From an uncultured Oscillospiraceae bacterium (GTDB taxonomy: Bacteria > Bacillota > Clostridia > Oscillospirales > Oscillospiraceae), in contig CAJUCA010000026.1 of the NCBI GenBank assembly GCA_910585265.1, positions 1-44,807 of the forward strand: DNA of 44,807 bases. Reading direction: 5' to 3'. Below, piece by piece: positions 1 through 5,944 of the stretch; within the stretch, counting starts at the first letter, position 1, and the number at the start of each line of letters is the position of its first letter. A model generated the notes under the pieces. The model saw only the letters and a list, made by a program, of their open reading frames with translations. It was not told the DNA's origin and made no database searches. Both the position numbers and the translations under genes were made by a program.

Positions 1-236
1 CAAAATCGTCAGCAGCTCCGCTTCATAATTTTTGTGGTCTTGTCCATATCAGTGATATGAAAGCACCCACTTCCGAAACGGGGTGGAACGACAGCCGAGA
101 AGCACAGCCGCCATCTGCCGTATGAACACGCCCCCAGGACCGTCCAGCAGAGTGCCCAGCCCTTCCGTGACTTTATCACGGTACCCGCCCCCCGAACCTG
201 CTATCATCTTCCTCATCAAACTTGGGAGGACGCAAC
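1..236. other. Left-edge interval with no convincing gene
   Basis: Open frames here are short, have no ribosome-binding site and match nothing I recognise. A minus-strand frame (about 246 to 49) runs into a stop, and the same frame stays open beyond it to the window edge. It could be a decayed or truncated gene end, but nothing supports a call. The right half is the promoter region of the ferredoxin gene that starts at 237. Confidence 0.4.
165..207 (+). promoter_or_regulatory. Candidate CRP/FNR-type site and -10 box upstream of the Fe-S genes
   Basis: A perfect dyad, CCGTGA (165-170) and TCACGG (176-181), is separated by 5 bases. A -10-like TATCAT lies at 202-207 with no good -35 box. If transcription starts near 213-214 the dyad centre is about 40 bases upstream, where class II CRP/FNR activators sit. 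That an activator binds here is inference. Confidence 0.35.
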
Positions 237-443
237 ATGGGAACAAGGAAAAAACGGCGGGCGGTTGTGGACGCGGCCGCCTGCGTGGCCTGCGGCTGCT
301 GCGCCAAAATCTGCCCCCTGTCCGCCATCCGGATATGGCGCGGCATCCGGGCGCAGGTCGATCCGGAGCGGTGCGTGGGCTGCGGCAAGTGCGCGAAGGA
401 GTGCCCCGCCTCCATCATTGAGATCCAGGAGGTGGAGGCATGA
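237..443 (+). CDS. Small 2x[4Fe-4S] ferredoxin-domain protein
   Basis: A 68-residue electron carrier. Two consecutive ferredoxin motifs are visible, CVACGCCAKICP and CVGCGKCAKECP, each the CxxCxxCxxxCP pattern that ligates a [4Fe-4S] cluster. The N-terminus is basic with no signal peptide, so it is probably cytoplasmic. The ATG at 237 is preferred over an in-frame TTG at 222 because a GGAGGA sequence (225-230) lies 6 bases upstream of the ATG. Its stop overlaps the ATG of the next gene (ATGA), so the two are co-translated and the ferredoxin probably passes electrons to or from the membrane partner. The redox partner and pathway cannot be told from this window. Confidence 0.85.
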   Translation: MGTRKKRRAVVDAAACVACGCCAKICPLSAIRIWRGIRAQVDPERCVGCGKCAKECPASIIEIQEVEA

Positions 444-1024
444 AAAAACGCTGGTACGACTACCTGTGGATCGTGGAGCTGGCCTATATGTCCCTGGGAT
501 TCTTGAACATCCTGTTCGCCTGGCTGGGTATGCTGTTCTTCTGCATCCCGCTGATCATTTCCCTTGTCCAGGGCACAAAGGGCTACTGCAACCGCTACTG
601 CGGCCGGGGCCAGCTGTTTGGCCTGCTGGGGGGCCGCTTCGGCCTGTCCCGGAAAAAGGACATCCCCCGGTGGATGAAAAGCAAGTGGTTCCGCTACGGC
701 TTCCTGATCTTCTTCTTCATCATGTTCTTCCAAATGCTATGGAATACTTATCTGGTCTTTGCCGGTGTCCAGGACCTGCGGCAGGCGGTGACGCTGCTGT
801 GGACCTTCAAGCTGCCCTGGCACTGGGCCTACCACGGGACGCTCTTTTCCCCCGGCACCGCCCAGTTCGCCTTCGGGTTTTACAGCGTGATGCTGACCTC
901 CACCGTATTGGGCATGATCACGATGGTGCTGTTCAAGCCCCGCAGCTGGTGCGTCTACTGCCCCATGGGCACCATGACCCAGCTCATCTGCAAGGCCAGA
1001 AACGGAACCGATCCCGCAAAATAA
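440..1024 (+). CDS. 4Fe-4S-binding-type integral membrane protein (NapH/NosR-C-terminus-like)
   Basis: A 194-residue membrane protein with about four hydrophobic segments (roughly residues 8-45 as two helices, 85-110 and 150-170). Two cysteine groups near membrane borders, CNRYCGRGQ and CVYCPMGTMTQ, resemble the CxxxC(P/G) motifs of NapH, CcoG and the NosR C-terminal domain, which carry electrons across or along the membrane. It overlaps the upstream ferredoxin by 4 bases. It is shorter than NapH and lacks a full ferredoxin domain of its own, which suggests that the upstream gene supplies the clusters in trans. Membrane-bound electron transfer is a firm guess; the substrate is unknown. Confidence 0.7.
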   Translation: MKKRWYDYLWIVELAYMSLGFLNILFAWLGMLFFCIPLIISLVQGTKGYCNRYCGRGQLFGLLGGRFGLSRKKDIPRWMKSKWFRYGFLIFFFIMFFQMLWNTYLVFAGVQDLRQAVTLLWTFKLPWHWAYHGTLFSPGTAQFAFGFYSVMLTSTVLGMITMVLFKPRSWCVYCPMGTMTQLICKARNGTDPAK

Positions 1025-1039
1025 AAGCATCCCCTCCAG

Positions 1040-1073
1040 CACAGCCCCGGCCCGCCCCGGACCGGGGGCTGTG
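1040..1073 (+). terminator. Hairpin after the Fe-S pair
   Basis: CACAGCCCC (1040-1048) pairs with GGGGCTGTG (1065-1073) 15 bases after the stop codon. There is no U-tract, so it may work as a weak or factor-assisted terminator. Confidence 0.5.
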
Positions 1074-1169
1074 CCCGTTCCGCCGGGGCAGGCAGTCCCA
1101 AACAGGGGCGTATGCTCCGGGAAGGGCGGCGGATCAGGGATTTTCGGCAGGAATCCTCACAAGTTCTCA

Positions 1170-1198
1170 TTGACAAGCCCCCGCAGGTGTGGTACACT
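1170..1198 (+). promoter_or_regulatory. Sigma-A promoter of the rpmG-secE-nusG block
   Basis: TTGACA (1170-1175), a 17-base spacer and TACACT (1193-1198). A start near 1205 gives a leader of about 200 bases before rpmG, unusually long for a housekeeping operon. Confidence 0.8.
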
Positions 1199-1371
1199 AC
1201 CAGTACCTGTGTGCAGGGCTTTCTTTTTGTGCGCGTTTTTACGGGACGCGGGCAAAAACCCTGATCCTCCCCGGAGGCCGCAGGGAGGCAATGCGCCGAT
1301 CCCCCGTAGCTCATGAATGGGCGTATTGCGCCCGTTGATGCGCCGGATCGGCTCAGGCCGTCCGGCGTTTT
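1199..1371 (+). promoter_or_regulatory. Attenuator-like leader of rpmG-secE-nusG
   Basis: A terminator-like hairpin, GCCGGATCGGC (1342-1352) with GCCGTCCGGC (1357-1366) and a one-base bulge, is followed by GTTTT. Its GGATCGG (1345-1351) is also exactly complementary to CCGATCC (1296-1302), a pairing that would enclose the small hairpin GGGCG/CGCCC (1319-1333) and exclude the terminator. The two alternatives are visible in the sequence. That they regulate, and what they sense, is inference. Confidence 0.5.
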
Positions 1372-1406
1372 CTGCTGGCGGCCAAATTCAAAAGGAGGTG
1401 CCGAGA

Positions 1407-1571
1407 ATGGCGAAAGCCGGGAACCGTGTCAAGGTCGTGCTGCGCTGCTCCGAGTGCAAGCAGCGCAACTACAACACCAAGAAGAACAAGCGCAACACCA
1501 CCGAGCGTCTGGAGCTCAACAAGTACTGCCCCTTCTGCAGAAAGCACACTCTGCACACCGAAACCAAGTAA
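1407..1571 (+). CDS. rpmG: 50S ribosomal protein L33
   Basis: A 54-residue L33 of the 50S subunit. Two CxxC pairs (CSEC and CPFC) show it is the zinc-binding (C+) form rather than the cysteine-free paralogue induced by zinc starvation. AAAGGAGGTG lies 7 bases upstream of the ATG at 1407; the frame is open further upstream but without a better site. It is followed by secE and nusG, the usual order in Firmicutes. Confidence 0.95.
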   Translation: MAKAGNRVKVVLRCSECKQRNYNTKKNKRNTTERLELNKYCPFCRKHTLHTETK

Positions 1572-1607
1572 TGGGCCGCAGCTCAAACGAAAGAAGGGTT
1601 GAACTGA

Positions 1608-1898
1608 ATGTCTGAACAGGAGAAGCGGGATCAAGCCGCTCAGAAGGAGTCCGTAAGCTCCGACAAGAAGGCCAAGGCGCCCAAGAAAAAGGACGCTAAG
1701 AAGCCCAACCGCGTCCTGCGCTGGCTCAAGGACCTGAAGGGCGAGCTGAAGAAGGTCACCTGGCCGTCCGCCAAGGACGTGGTGAAGAACGTGGGCATCG
1801 TGATCGTGTGCGTCCTCATTGTGGGCGCGTGCATCTGGGTGTTCGACGCCCTGGCCCACGCGGTGCTGGAGGCCCTGCTCCGGCTTTTCGGCAAGTAA
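1608..1898 (+). CDS. secE: Preprotein translocase subunit SecE
   Basis: The small essential SecE subunit that clamps SecY in the Sec translocon. It has 96 residues: a charged, Lys/Ala-rich N-terminal half, then the family signature LKGELKKVTWPS, then a single transmembrane helix near the C-terminus (about residues 63-85). This one-helix form is usual in Gram-positive bacteria. It lies 36 bases after rpmG and 6 bases before nusG, so co-transcription is very likely. Confidence 0.95.
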   Translation: MSEQEKRDQAAQKESVSSDKKAKAPKKKDAKKPNRVLRWLKDLKGELKKVTWPSAKDVVKNVGIVIVCVLIVGACIWVFDALAHAVLEALLRLFGK

Positions 1899-1904
1899 CG
1901 GGCC

Positions 1905-2423
1905 ATGGCGGACGAACTGAAGTGGTATGTGGCCCACACCTACTCCGGCTATGAGAACACGGTGGCCGTGTCCATCCAGCAGGCTGTGGAAAACCGCAAT
2001 ATGCACGATCTGATCGCCGAGGTGTCCATCCCTCTGGAAACCGTCACCGAGATCACCGACAACGGCCCCAAAACCGTGGAGCGCAAGGTGTTCCCCGGCT
2101 ACGTGCTGGTGAAGATGATCATGACCGACGAGACCTGGCACCTGGTGCGCAACATCCGGGGCGTCACCGGCTTCGTGGGCTCCGGCAACAAGGCTATCCC
2201 CCTCACCGAGGAGGAGATCGCCGCCCTGGGCGTGGAAAAGCGCGAGGTGGTGGTGGGCTATGCCGTGGGCGACAGCGTGAAGATCACCGACGGCGCGCTG
2301 GCCTCCTTCATCGGCACGGTGGAGGAGCTGGACACCGAGCGGGGCAAGGTCCGCGTGGTGGTGTCCATGTTCGGCCGGGAGACCCCCGTGGAGCTGGAGC
2401 TGGATCAGGTAGAGACCATCTGA
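1905..2423 (+). CDS. nusG: Transcription termination/antitermination factor NusG
   Basis: A 172-residue NusG of normal length. The N-terminal NGN domain begins KWYVAHTYSGYE and contains the FPGYVLVKM motif that contacts RNA polymerase. The C-terminal KOW domain (from about residue 120, GDSVKITDGALASFIGTVEE) contacts S10 or Rho in characterised homologues. It modulates pausing, Rho termination and transcription-translation coupling. It follows secE by 6 bases and precedes the L11-L1 genes, the standard arrangement. Confidence 0.96.
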   Translation: MADELKWYVAHTYSGYENTVAVSIQQAVENRNMHDLIAEVSIPLETVTEITDNGPKTVERKVFPGYVLVKMIMTDETWHLVRNIRGVTGFVGSGNKAIPLTEEEIAALGVEKREVVVGYAVGDSVKITDGALASFIGTVEELDTERGKVRVVVSMFGRETPVELELDQVETI

Positions 2424-2458
2424 GAAAAACAAGAGGCGGGCGAGACCCGTCCGTGGGA

Positions 2459-2478
2459 GAAACCCCAAGGCGGGTTTC
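2459..2478 (+). other. Hairpin between nusG and rplK
   Basis: GAAACCC (2459-2465) pairs with GGGTTTC (2472-2478) in the 92-base gap before rplK. There is no T-tract. It may be an autoregulatory or processing structure of the L11-L1 mRNA, but I cannot match it to the known L1-binding site. Confidence 0.3.
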
Positions 2479-2515
2479 GCAACCACCACATTTCATGTAG
2501 GAGGTGCTGTTTCAA

Positions 2516-2941
2516 ATGGCACAGAAAATTACTGGATATGTCAAGCTGCAAATCCCCGCCGGCCAGGCAACCCCGGCCCCCCCTGTGGGCCCCGCCCTGG
2601 GCCAGCACGGCGTGAACATCGCCGCCTTCACCAAGGAGTTCAACGAGCGCACCAAGAAGGACATGGGCCTGATCATCCCCGTGGTGATCACCGTCTATGC
2701 CGACCGCTCCTTCTCCTTCATCACCAAGACTCCCCCCGCCGCCGTGCTCATCAAGAAGGCCTGCGGCATTGAGTCCGGCTCCGGCGTGCCCAACAAGACC
2801 AAGGTGGCCACCCTGTCCAAGGCGGACTGCCAGAAGATCGCCGAGACCAAGATGCCCGACCTGAACGCCGCCAGCCTGGAGGCCGCCATGAGCATGATCG
2901 CCGGCACCGCCCGCTCCATGGGCGTGCTGGTGGAAGAATAA
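2516..2941 (+). CDS. rplK: 50S ribosomal protein L11
   Basis: A 141-residue L11 of the GTPase-associated centre of the large subunit. The N-terminal domain carries the proline-rich stretch IPAGQATPAPPVGPALGQHG and the C-terminal domain binds 23S rRNA. The ATG at 2516 is chosen because AGGAGGTG (2499-2506) is correctly placed; an in-frame start four codons earlier overlaps that site. rplA follows 18 bases downstream. Confidence 0.96.
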   Translation: MAQKITGYVKLQIPAGQATPAPPVGPALGQHGVNIAAFTKEFNERTKKDMGLIIPVVITVYADRSFSFITKTPPAAVLIKKACGIESGSGVPNKTKVATLSKADCQKIAETKMPDLNAASLEAAMSMIAGTARSMGVLVEE

Positions 2942-2959
2942 GGGAAGGAGGAAGAAGCA

Positions 2960-3655
2960 ATGGCTAAGAAAGGCAAAAAGTATGTGGACAGCGCCAAGCT
3001 CATCGACCGCGCCGCCCAGTATGACGTGAACGAGGCCATGGAGCTGGTGATCAAGACCGCCACCGCCAAGTTCGACGAGACCGTGGAGCTGCACGTCAAG
3101 CTGGGCGTGGACTCCCGCCACGCCGACCAGCAGGTCCGCGGCGCCATCGTCCTCCCCCACGGCACCGGCAAGACCGCCCGGGTGCTGGTGTTCGCCAAGG
3201 GCGACAAGGCGGAGGAGGCCCGGGCCGCCGGAGCCGACTTCGTGGGCGATATGGACATGGTGGAGAAGATCCAGAAGGAAAACTGGTTCGACTTTGACGT
3301 GGTTGTGGCCACCCCCGACATGATGGGCGTGGTGGGCCGTCTGGGTAAGGTGCTGGGCCCCAAGGGCCTGATGCCCTCCCCCAAGGCGGGCACCGTCACC
3401 CCCAACGTGACCCAGGCCGTCAACGAGATCAAGGCCGGTAAGGTGGAGTACCGTCTGGACAAGACCAACATCATCCACTGCCCCATCGGCAAGGTGTCCT
3501 TCGGCCCCGAGAAGCTGGGCGACAACCTGAACGCCCTCATGGGCGCCATCGTGAAGGCCAAGCCCGCCGCCGCCAAGGGCCAGTACGTCAAGAGCTGCGT
3601 CGCCGCGTCCACCATGGGTCCCGGCGTGAAGCTCAATACCGGTAAGTTCGTGTAA
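2960..3655 (+). CDS. rplA: 50S ribosomal protein L1
   Basis: A 231-residue L1, normal length. The mobile L1 stalk protein helps release E-site tRNA and in many bacteria represses its own operon. Recognisable segments are RGAIVLPHGTGKTARVLVFA and LGPKGLMPSPKAGTVT. GGAAGGAGG precedes the ATG. A strong terminator follows 23 bases after the stop, so rplJ-rplL, normally next, are not part of this transcript. Confidence 0.96.
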   Translation: MAKKGKKYVDSAKLIDRAAQYDVNEAMELVIKTATAKFDETVELHVKLGVDSRHADQQVRGAIVLPHGTGKTARVLVFAKGDKAEEARAAGADFVGDMDMVEKIQKENWFDFDVVVATPDMMGVVGRLGKVLGPKGLMPSPKAGTVTPNVTQAVNEIKAGKVEYRLDKTNIIHCPIGKVSFGPEKLGDNLNALMGAIVKAKPAAAKGQYVKSCVAASTMGPGVKLNTGKFV

Positions 3656-3677
3656 TCTCTATTTTCAACATAACTGA

Positions 3678-3708
3678 GGGCCGCCGGCAGTCTGCCGGCG
3701 GCCCTTTT
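3678..3708 (+). terminator. Strong intrinsic terminator ending the L11-L1 operon
   Basis: A 13-bp perfect stem, GGGCCGCCGGCAG (3678-3690) with CTGCCGGCGGCCC (3692-3704), is followed by TTTT. Confidence 0.85.
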
Positions 3709-3710
3709 CA

Positions 3711-4055
3711 TCACCCCATCTGTCTCCCCAGCAGCAGACTCAGTACGCACGCCGCGGCCCCCAGGGCCAGGAACGCCAGCCCCACGCCAAACCGCTTTTT
3801 GCGCCGGGCCATATCGTCCCTCTGCCCCTCCGACATGGTCAGCACCGGGTACTTCCGCCGCCCGATAAGGTACAAAATCAGCCCCGACTGCCCGTTGCCC
3901 GAGGCGGCGAACAACCCCCACAGCCTGGGGTGCTTCAGCCCCCGGCACGCCGCGTCCACCTCCACCAGCTTGTAGAGCTGGTACACGCAGAAGAAGCCGC
4001 CCACCACAACGCCCGCCGCGCCCACAGCGGCGGCGGCAATGTAAACCTGGTTCAT
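3711..4055 (-). CDS. Hypothetical small membrane protein paired with an XRE regulator
   Basis: A 114-residue protein I do not recognise. It has a hydrophobic N-terminal helix (about residues 5-30), a central stretch containing WGLFAASGNGQSGLILYLIG, a basic DDMARRKKR segment and a second hydrophobic helix at the C-terminus (about 88-110). It lies 11 bases downstream of the XRE regulator gene on the same strand and is almost certainly co-transcribed with it. A membrane partner or sensor for that regulator is a reasonable inference but not shown. A GGAGGGATC sequence just upstream supports the start. Confidence 0.65.
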   Translation of the reverse strand: MNQVYIAAAAVGAAGVVVGGFFCVYQLYKLVEVDAACRGLKHPRLWGLFAASGNGQSGLILYLIGRRKYPVLTMSEGQRDDMARRKKRFGVGLAFLALGAAACVLSLLLGRQMG

Positions 4056-4066
4056 CCCGATCCCTC

Positions 4067-4474
4067 CTAAATCCGTTTCACGATCTGGTACAGCAGGCAG
4101 GCCACCCCCGCCACCGCCAGACAGAACACGCAGGCAATGGCCAGCACGCTGTCCGGCAGGAGGGCCGCCGTCAGCAGACAGCCCAAAAACACCCCGATGT
4201 TGGCAATGACCGCCAGAATCAGCTTCCGGTTGCTTTTCACGATGTCCGTGCTCTCCTCTAGGTGCTTCAGCATTTCAGCATCTCCCTTCAACAGTTCGTC
4301 CAGGCTGATGGAATACAGGTCGGACAGCCTGACGACGCTGACGATGTCGGGATAGGACTTCTCGTTTTCCCAGTTGGAGATGGTCTGGCGGGACACGAAC
4401 AGGTGCTCCGCCACCTGCTCCTGGGTCAGCCCCGCCCGGCTCCGCGCCGCCTTCAGCTTCTTCCCGATTTCCAT
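4067..4474 (-). CDS. XRE-family regulator with C-terminal membrane segments
   Basis: A 135-residue protein with an N-terminal Cro/CI-type helix-turn-helix (MEIGKKLKAARSRAGLTQEQ to about residue 60, with VSRQTISNWE as recognition region). A short linker leads to two predicted transmembrane helices (about 76-98 and 105-130). DNA binding is therefore tethered at the membrane, a layout common in Firmicutes. Its promoter region contains several TGTCAA/TTGACA dyads, one touching its own -35 box, so autoregulation is likely. It is divergent from a GNAT acetyltransferase that may be in the same regulon. The signal is unknown. Confidence 0.8.
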   Translation of the reverse strand: MEIGKKLKAARSRAGLTQEQVAEHLFVSRQTISNWENEKSYPDIVSVVRLSDLYSISLDELLKGDAEMLKHLEESTDIVKSNRKLILAVIANIGVFLGCLLTAALLPDSVLAIACVFCLAVAGVACLLYQIVKRI

Positions 4475-4497
4475 AGGTTCGTCCTCCTTTCGGAAGC

Positions 4498-4526
4498 ATT
4501 ATCTCAAACGCCTCCGCCTGTGTCTA
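4498..4526 (-). promoter_or_regulatory. Promoter of the XRE gene
   Basis: On the minus strand TAGACA (4526-4521), a 17-base spacer and GATAAT (4503-4498). The -35 overlaps the end of the dyad at 4525-4542. Confidence 0.55.
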
Positions 4527-4542
4527 TCAAAAGGGGTTGACA
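4525..4542. promoter_or_regulatory. Candidate XRE operator 1 (imperfect)
   Basis: TATCAAAAGGGGTTGACA is an 18-base imperfect version of the dyad at 4559-4576 and abuts the -35 box of the XRE gene, so binding would block its promoter. Confidence 0.5.
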
Positions 4543-4558
4543 TGGCCCCGTTTCGGCC

Positions 4559-4576
4559 TGTCAAAAGGCTTTGACA
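4559..4576. promoter_or_regulatory. Candidate XRE operator 2 (perfect 7-4-7 dyad)
   Basis: TGTCAAA (4559-4565) and TTTGACA (4570-4576) are perfect inverted repeats separated by 4 bases. The right arm contains the -35 TTGACA of a plus-strand promoter. Confidence 0.6.
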
Positions 4577-4598
4577 CGCACCTTCCACCCACTATAAT
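4571..4598 (+). promoter_or_regulatory. Plus-strand promoter toward the GNAT gene (distal)
   Basis: TTGACA (4571-4576), a 16-base spacer and TATAAT (4593-4598), both consensus. The -35 is embedded in operator 2, so the same regulator could control both directions. Confidence 0.65.
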
Positions 4599-4610
4599 AT
4601 ACCGGGCCGC

Positions 4611-4646
4611 CCGGTGTCAACCACCGGGACGCGGCCTTGACACCGG
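4611..4646. promoter_or_regulatory. Third inverted repeat with TGTCAA/TTGACA half-sites
   Basis: CCGGTGTCAA (4611-4620) and TTGACACCGG (4637-4646) form a 10-bp perfect inverted repeat with a 16-base spacer. The right arm carries the -35 of the proximal GNAT promoter. Confidence 0.5.
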
Positions 4647-4665
4647 GGAACCCCCACGCTATAAT
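4637..4665 (+). promoter_or_regulatory. Consensus promoter proximal to the GNAT gene
   Basis: TTGACA (4637-4642), a 17-base spacer and TATAAT (4660-4665): fully consensus. Transcription would start near 4672 and run straight into the hairpin at 4682-4711. Confidence 0.75.
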
Positions 4666-4681
4666 CGGCGGTAAGCAGAAG

Positions 4682-4711
4682 GGCCCGCCGGGACGCTCCC
4701 GGCGGCCTTTT
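4682..4711 (+). terminator. Terminator-like hairpin in the GNAT leader
   Basis: GGCCCGCCGGGA (4682-4693) pairs with TCCCGGCGGCC (4697-4707) with one bulged C, followed by TTTT. It lies between a consensus promoter and the GNAT start, so it is either a leaky attenuator or the end of a very short RNA. Confidence 0.55.
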
Positions 4712-4727
4712 CACGGGAGGGATCGAG

Positions 4728-5216
4728 ATGGAACACAGCCAGATCACACTGGAGCCGCTGACGGAGGACAACCTGGCCGAGGCCCGGGCCATCCGCCGCG
4801 CCGGCGTGCCCGAGGACTTCGTGGACACGGTGGACGAGCTGATGGAGCTGACCCGGTACGGCCTGGAGCACCGCTGCGCCGGGCGCACCTTCCTGGCCCG
4901 GCTGGAGGGCGCGCCCGTGGGGGTGATCCTGCTGGGGGAGGCCATCCCCTGGAGCACCGACCCGGAGGAGATGCGGGCCCGCCCCTTCTATCGGCTCATG
5001 GGCCTGCTCATCGACAGCCGCTGCCGGGGCCGGGGGATCGGCGGGCAGGTGCTGGACCAAGCGGTAGAGCGGATCTACCAGGAGTTCGGCCCCCGGCCCA
5101 TCGCCCTGGGCTGCCACCGGGACAACGGGGACGCCGCCCGGTTCTGGCTCCGGCAGGGCTTCCGGCCCACCCAGGCCATGGAGGGGGACGACCGGTACTA
5201 CCTCCGGGAGCTTTAA
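4728..5216 (+). CDS. GNAT-family N-acetyltransferase
   Basis: A 162-residue acetyl-CoA-dependent acetyltransferase. The acetyl-CoA-binding motif A is visible as CRGRGIGGQVL (about residues 100-110), followed by the motif-B-like segment ALGCHRDNGDAARFWLRQGF typical of the fold. The acceptor is unknown; family members modify small amines, antibiotics or protein N-termini. GGGAGGG precedes the ATG. It is driven by two near-consensus promoters embedded in the XRE operator region. A MITE is inserted exactly at its 3' end: the TAA stop (5214-5216) is also the left copy of the target-site duplication. Confidence 0.85.
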   Translation: MEHSQITLEPLTEDNLAEARAIRRAGVPEDFVDTVDELMELTRYGLEHRCAGRTFLARLEGAPVGVILLGEAIPWSTDPEEMRARPFYRLMGLLIDSRCRGRGIGGQVLDQAVERIYQEFGPRPIALGCHRDNGDAARFWLRQGFRPTQAMEGDDRYYLREL

Positions 5217-5377
5217 GAGCCTGTTTAAAATCTGGCGGAATGCCAGACAGGCGCAGATTTTTTCGCTGGGCAAGGCGATTTGACGCAGGAATACTTTGTG
5301 TATTTCAAGTCAAGTCAACGCGGCCCAGCGGAAAAAGATGTGCCGGGATGGCGTTTTGATAGATTTTAAACAGGCTC
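5217..5377 (+). mobile_element. MITE copy 1 (161 bp, long imperfect hairpin)
   Basis: It begins GAGCCTGTTTAAAATCT and ends with the inverted complement AGATTTTAAACAGGCTC. The interior is a long imperfect palindrome (CGCTGGGC pairs with GCCCAGCG, and an AATAC...GTATT core is at the centre), so the whole element folds as one hairpin and encodes nothing plausible. TAA occurs on both sides (5214-5216 and 5378-5380) as a 3-bp target duplication. It shares sequence and orientation with 39920-40081, and is inverted relative to 42230-42390. Confidence 0.88.
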
Positions 5378-5467
5378 TAAGGCCCTGTGCCCACAGCCCA
5401 AGGCGGCGGGCGGAAAACCGTCCGGACGGCGTTTGAGATCAGGACTCCCGGTTCGATGCCCTCCCCC

Positions 5468-5495
5468 TTGCGTTTTCCCCCTTTTGTGATATAAT
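5468..5495 (+). promoter_or_regulatory. Promoter of mrnC-rqcH
   Basis: TTGCGT (5468-5473), a 16-base spacer and TATAAT (5490-5495), with an extended -10 TG at 5487-5488. Confidence 0.7.
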
Positions 5496-5530
5496 CTCCT
5501 GGACACCCAACCAAGAATGGAGAAATACCC

Positions 5531-5944
5531 ATGGATTACTTCCGCCTGTCCGCCGGACAGGACACCATAGAACGCCTCAGCGCGCTGGGCCTCGCCCACC
5601 TGGGGGACGGCGTGTACGAGCTGATGGTGCGCTCCTGGCTGTGCCTCCACGGGAAGGCCACCAACGCGGGCCTGCACAAGGCCGCCGTGAAATATGTGGC
5701 CGCCCCCGCCCAGGCCAAATTAGTACACGCCATCCTCCCCATGCTGACGGAGGAGGAGCAGGTCGTCTACCGCCGGGGCCGGAACAGCCGCACCGCCGCC
5801 GTCCCCAAGGGGGCCAGCGTGGGGGAGTACCACGCCGCCACCGCCCTGGAGTCCCTGTTCGGCTGGCTGTATTTGCAGGGGAGAACCGACCGGCTCAACG
5901 AACTGTTTGAAGCCATGATGGAGGAGGCAAGCAATGCCATTTGA
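5531..5944 (+). CDS. mrnC: Mini-ribonuclease III
   Basis: A 137-residue RNase III-like nuclease without the dsRNA-binding domain, matching MrnC, which in Bacillus subtilis matures 23S rRNA ends. Family features visible are AHLGDGVYELMVRSW near residue 22 and the RGRNSRTA...YHAATALESLFGWLYL segment, which carries the acidic catalytic helix. In many Firmicutes mrnC follows cysS; here it has its own promoter and follows a MITE. Its last 11 bases overlap the rqcH start, indicating translational coupling. Confidence 0.93.
   Translation: MDYFRLSAGQDTIERLSALGLAHLGDGVYELMVRSWLCLHGKATNAGLHKAAVKYVAAPAQAKLVHAILPMLTEEEQVVYRRGRNSRTAAVPKGASVGEYHAATALESLFGWLYLQGRTDRLNELFEAMMEEASNAI

Noticed and set aside
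49..246. 65-codon minus-strand open frame at the left edge
   Set aside because: No ribosome-binding site and no recognisable family; overlaps the promoter region of the ferredoxin gene.
5401..5466. tRNA-like GGTTCGATGCC sequence upstream of mrnC
   Set aside because: No matching acceptor stem, anticodon arm or D-arm could be formed, so it is at most a chance T-loop resemblance.
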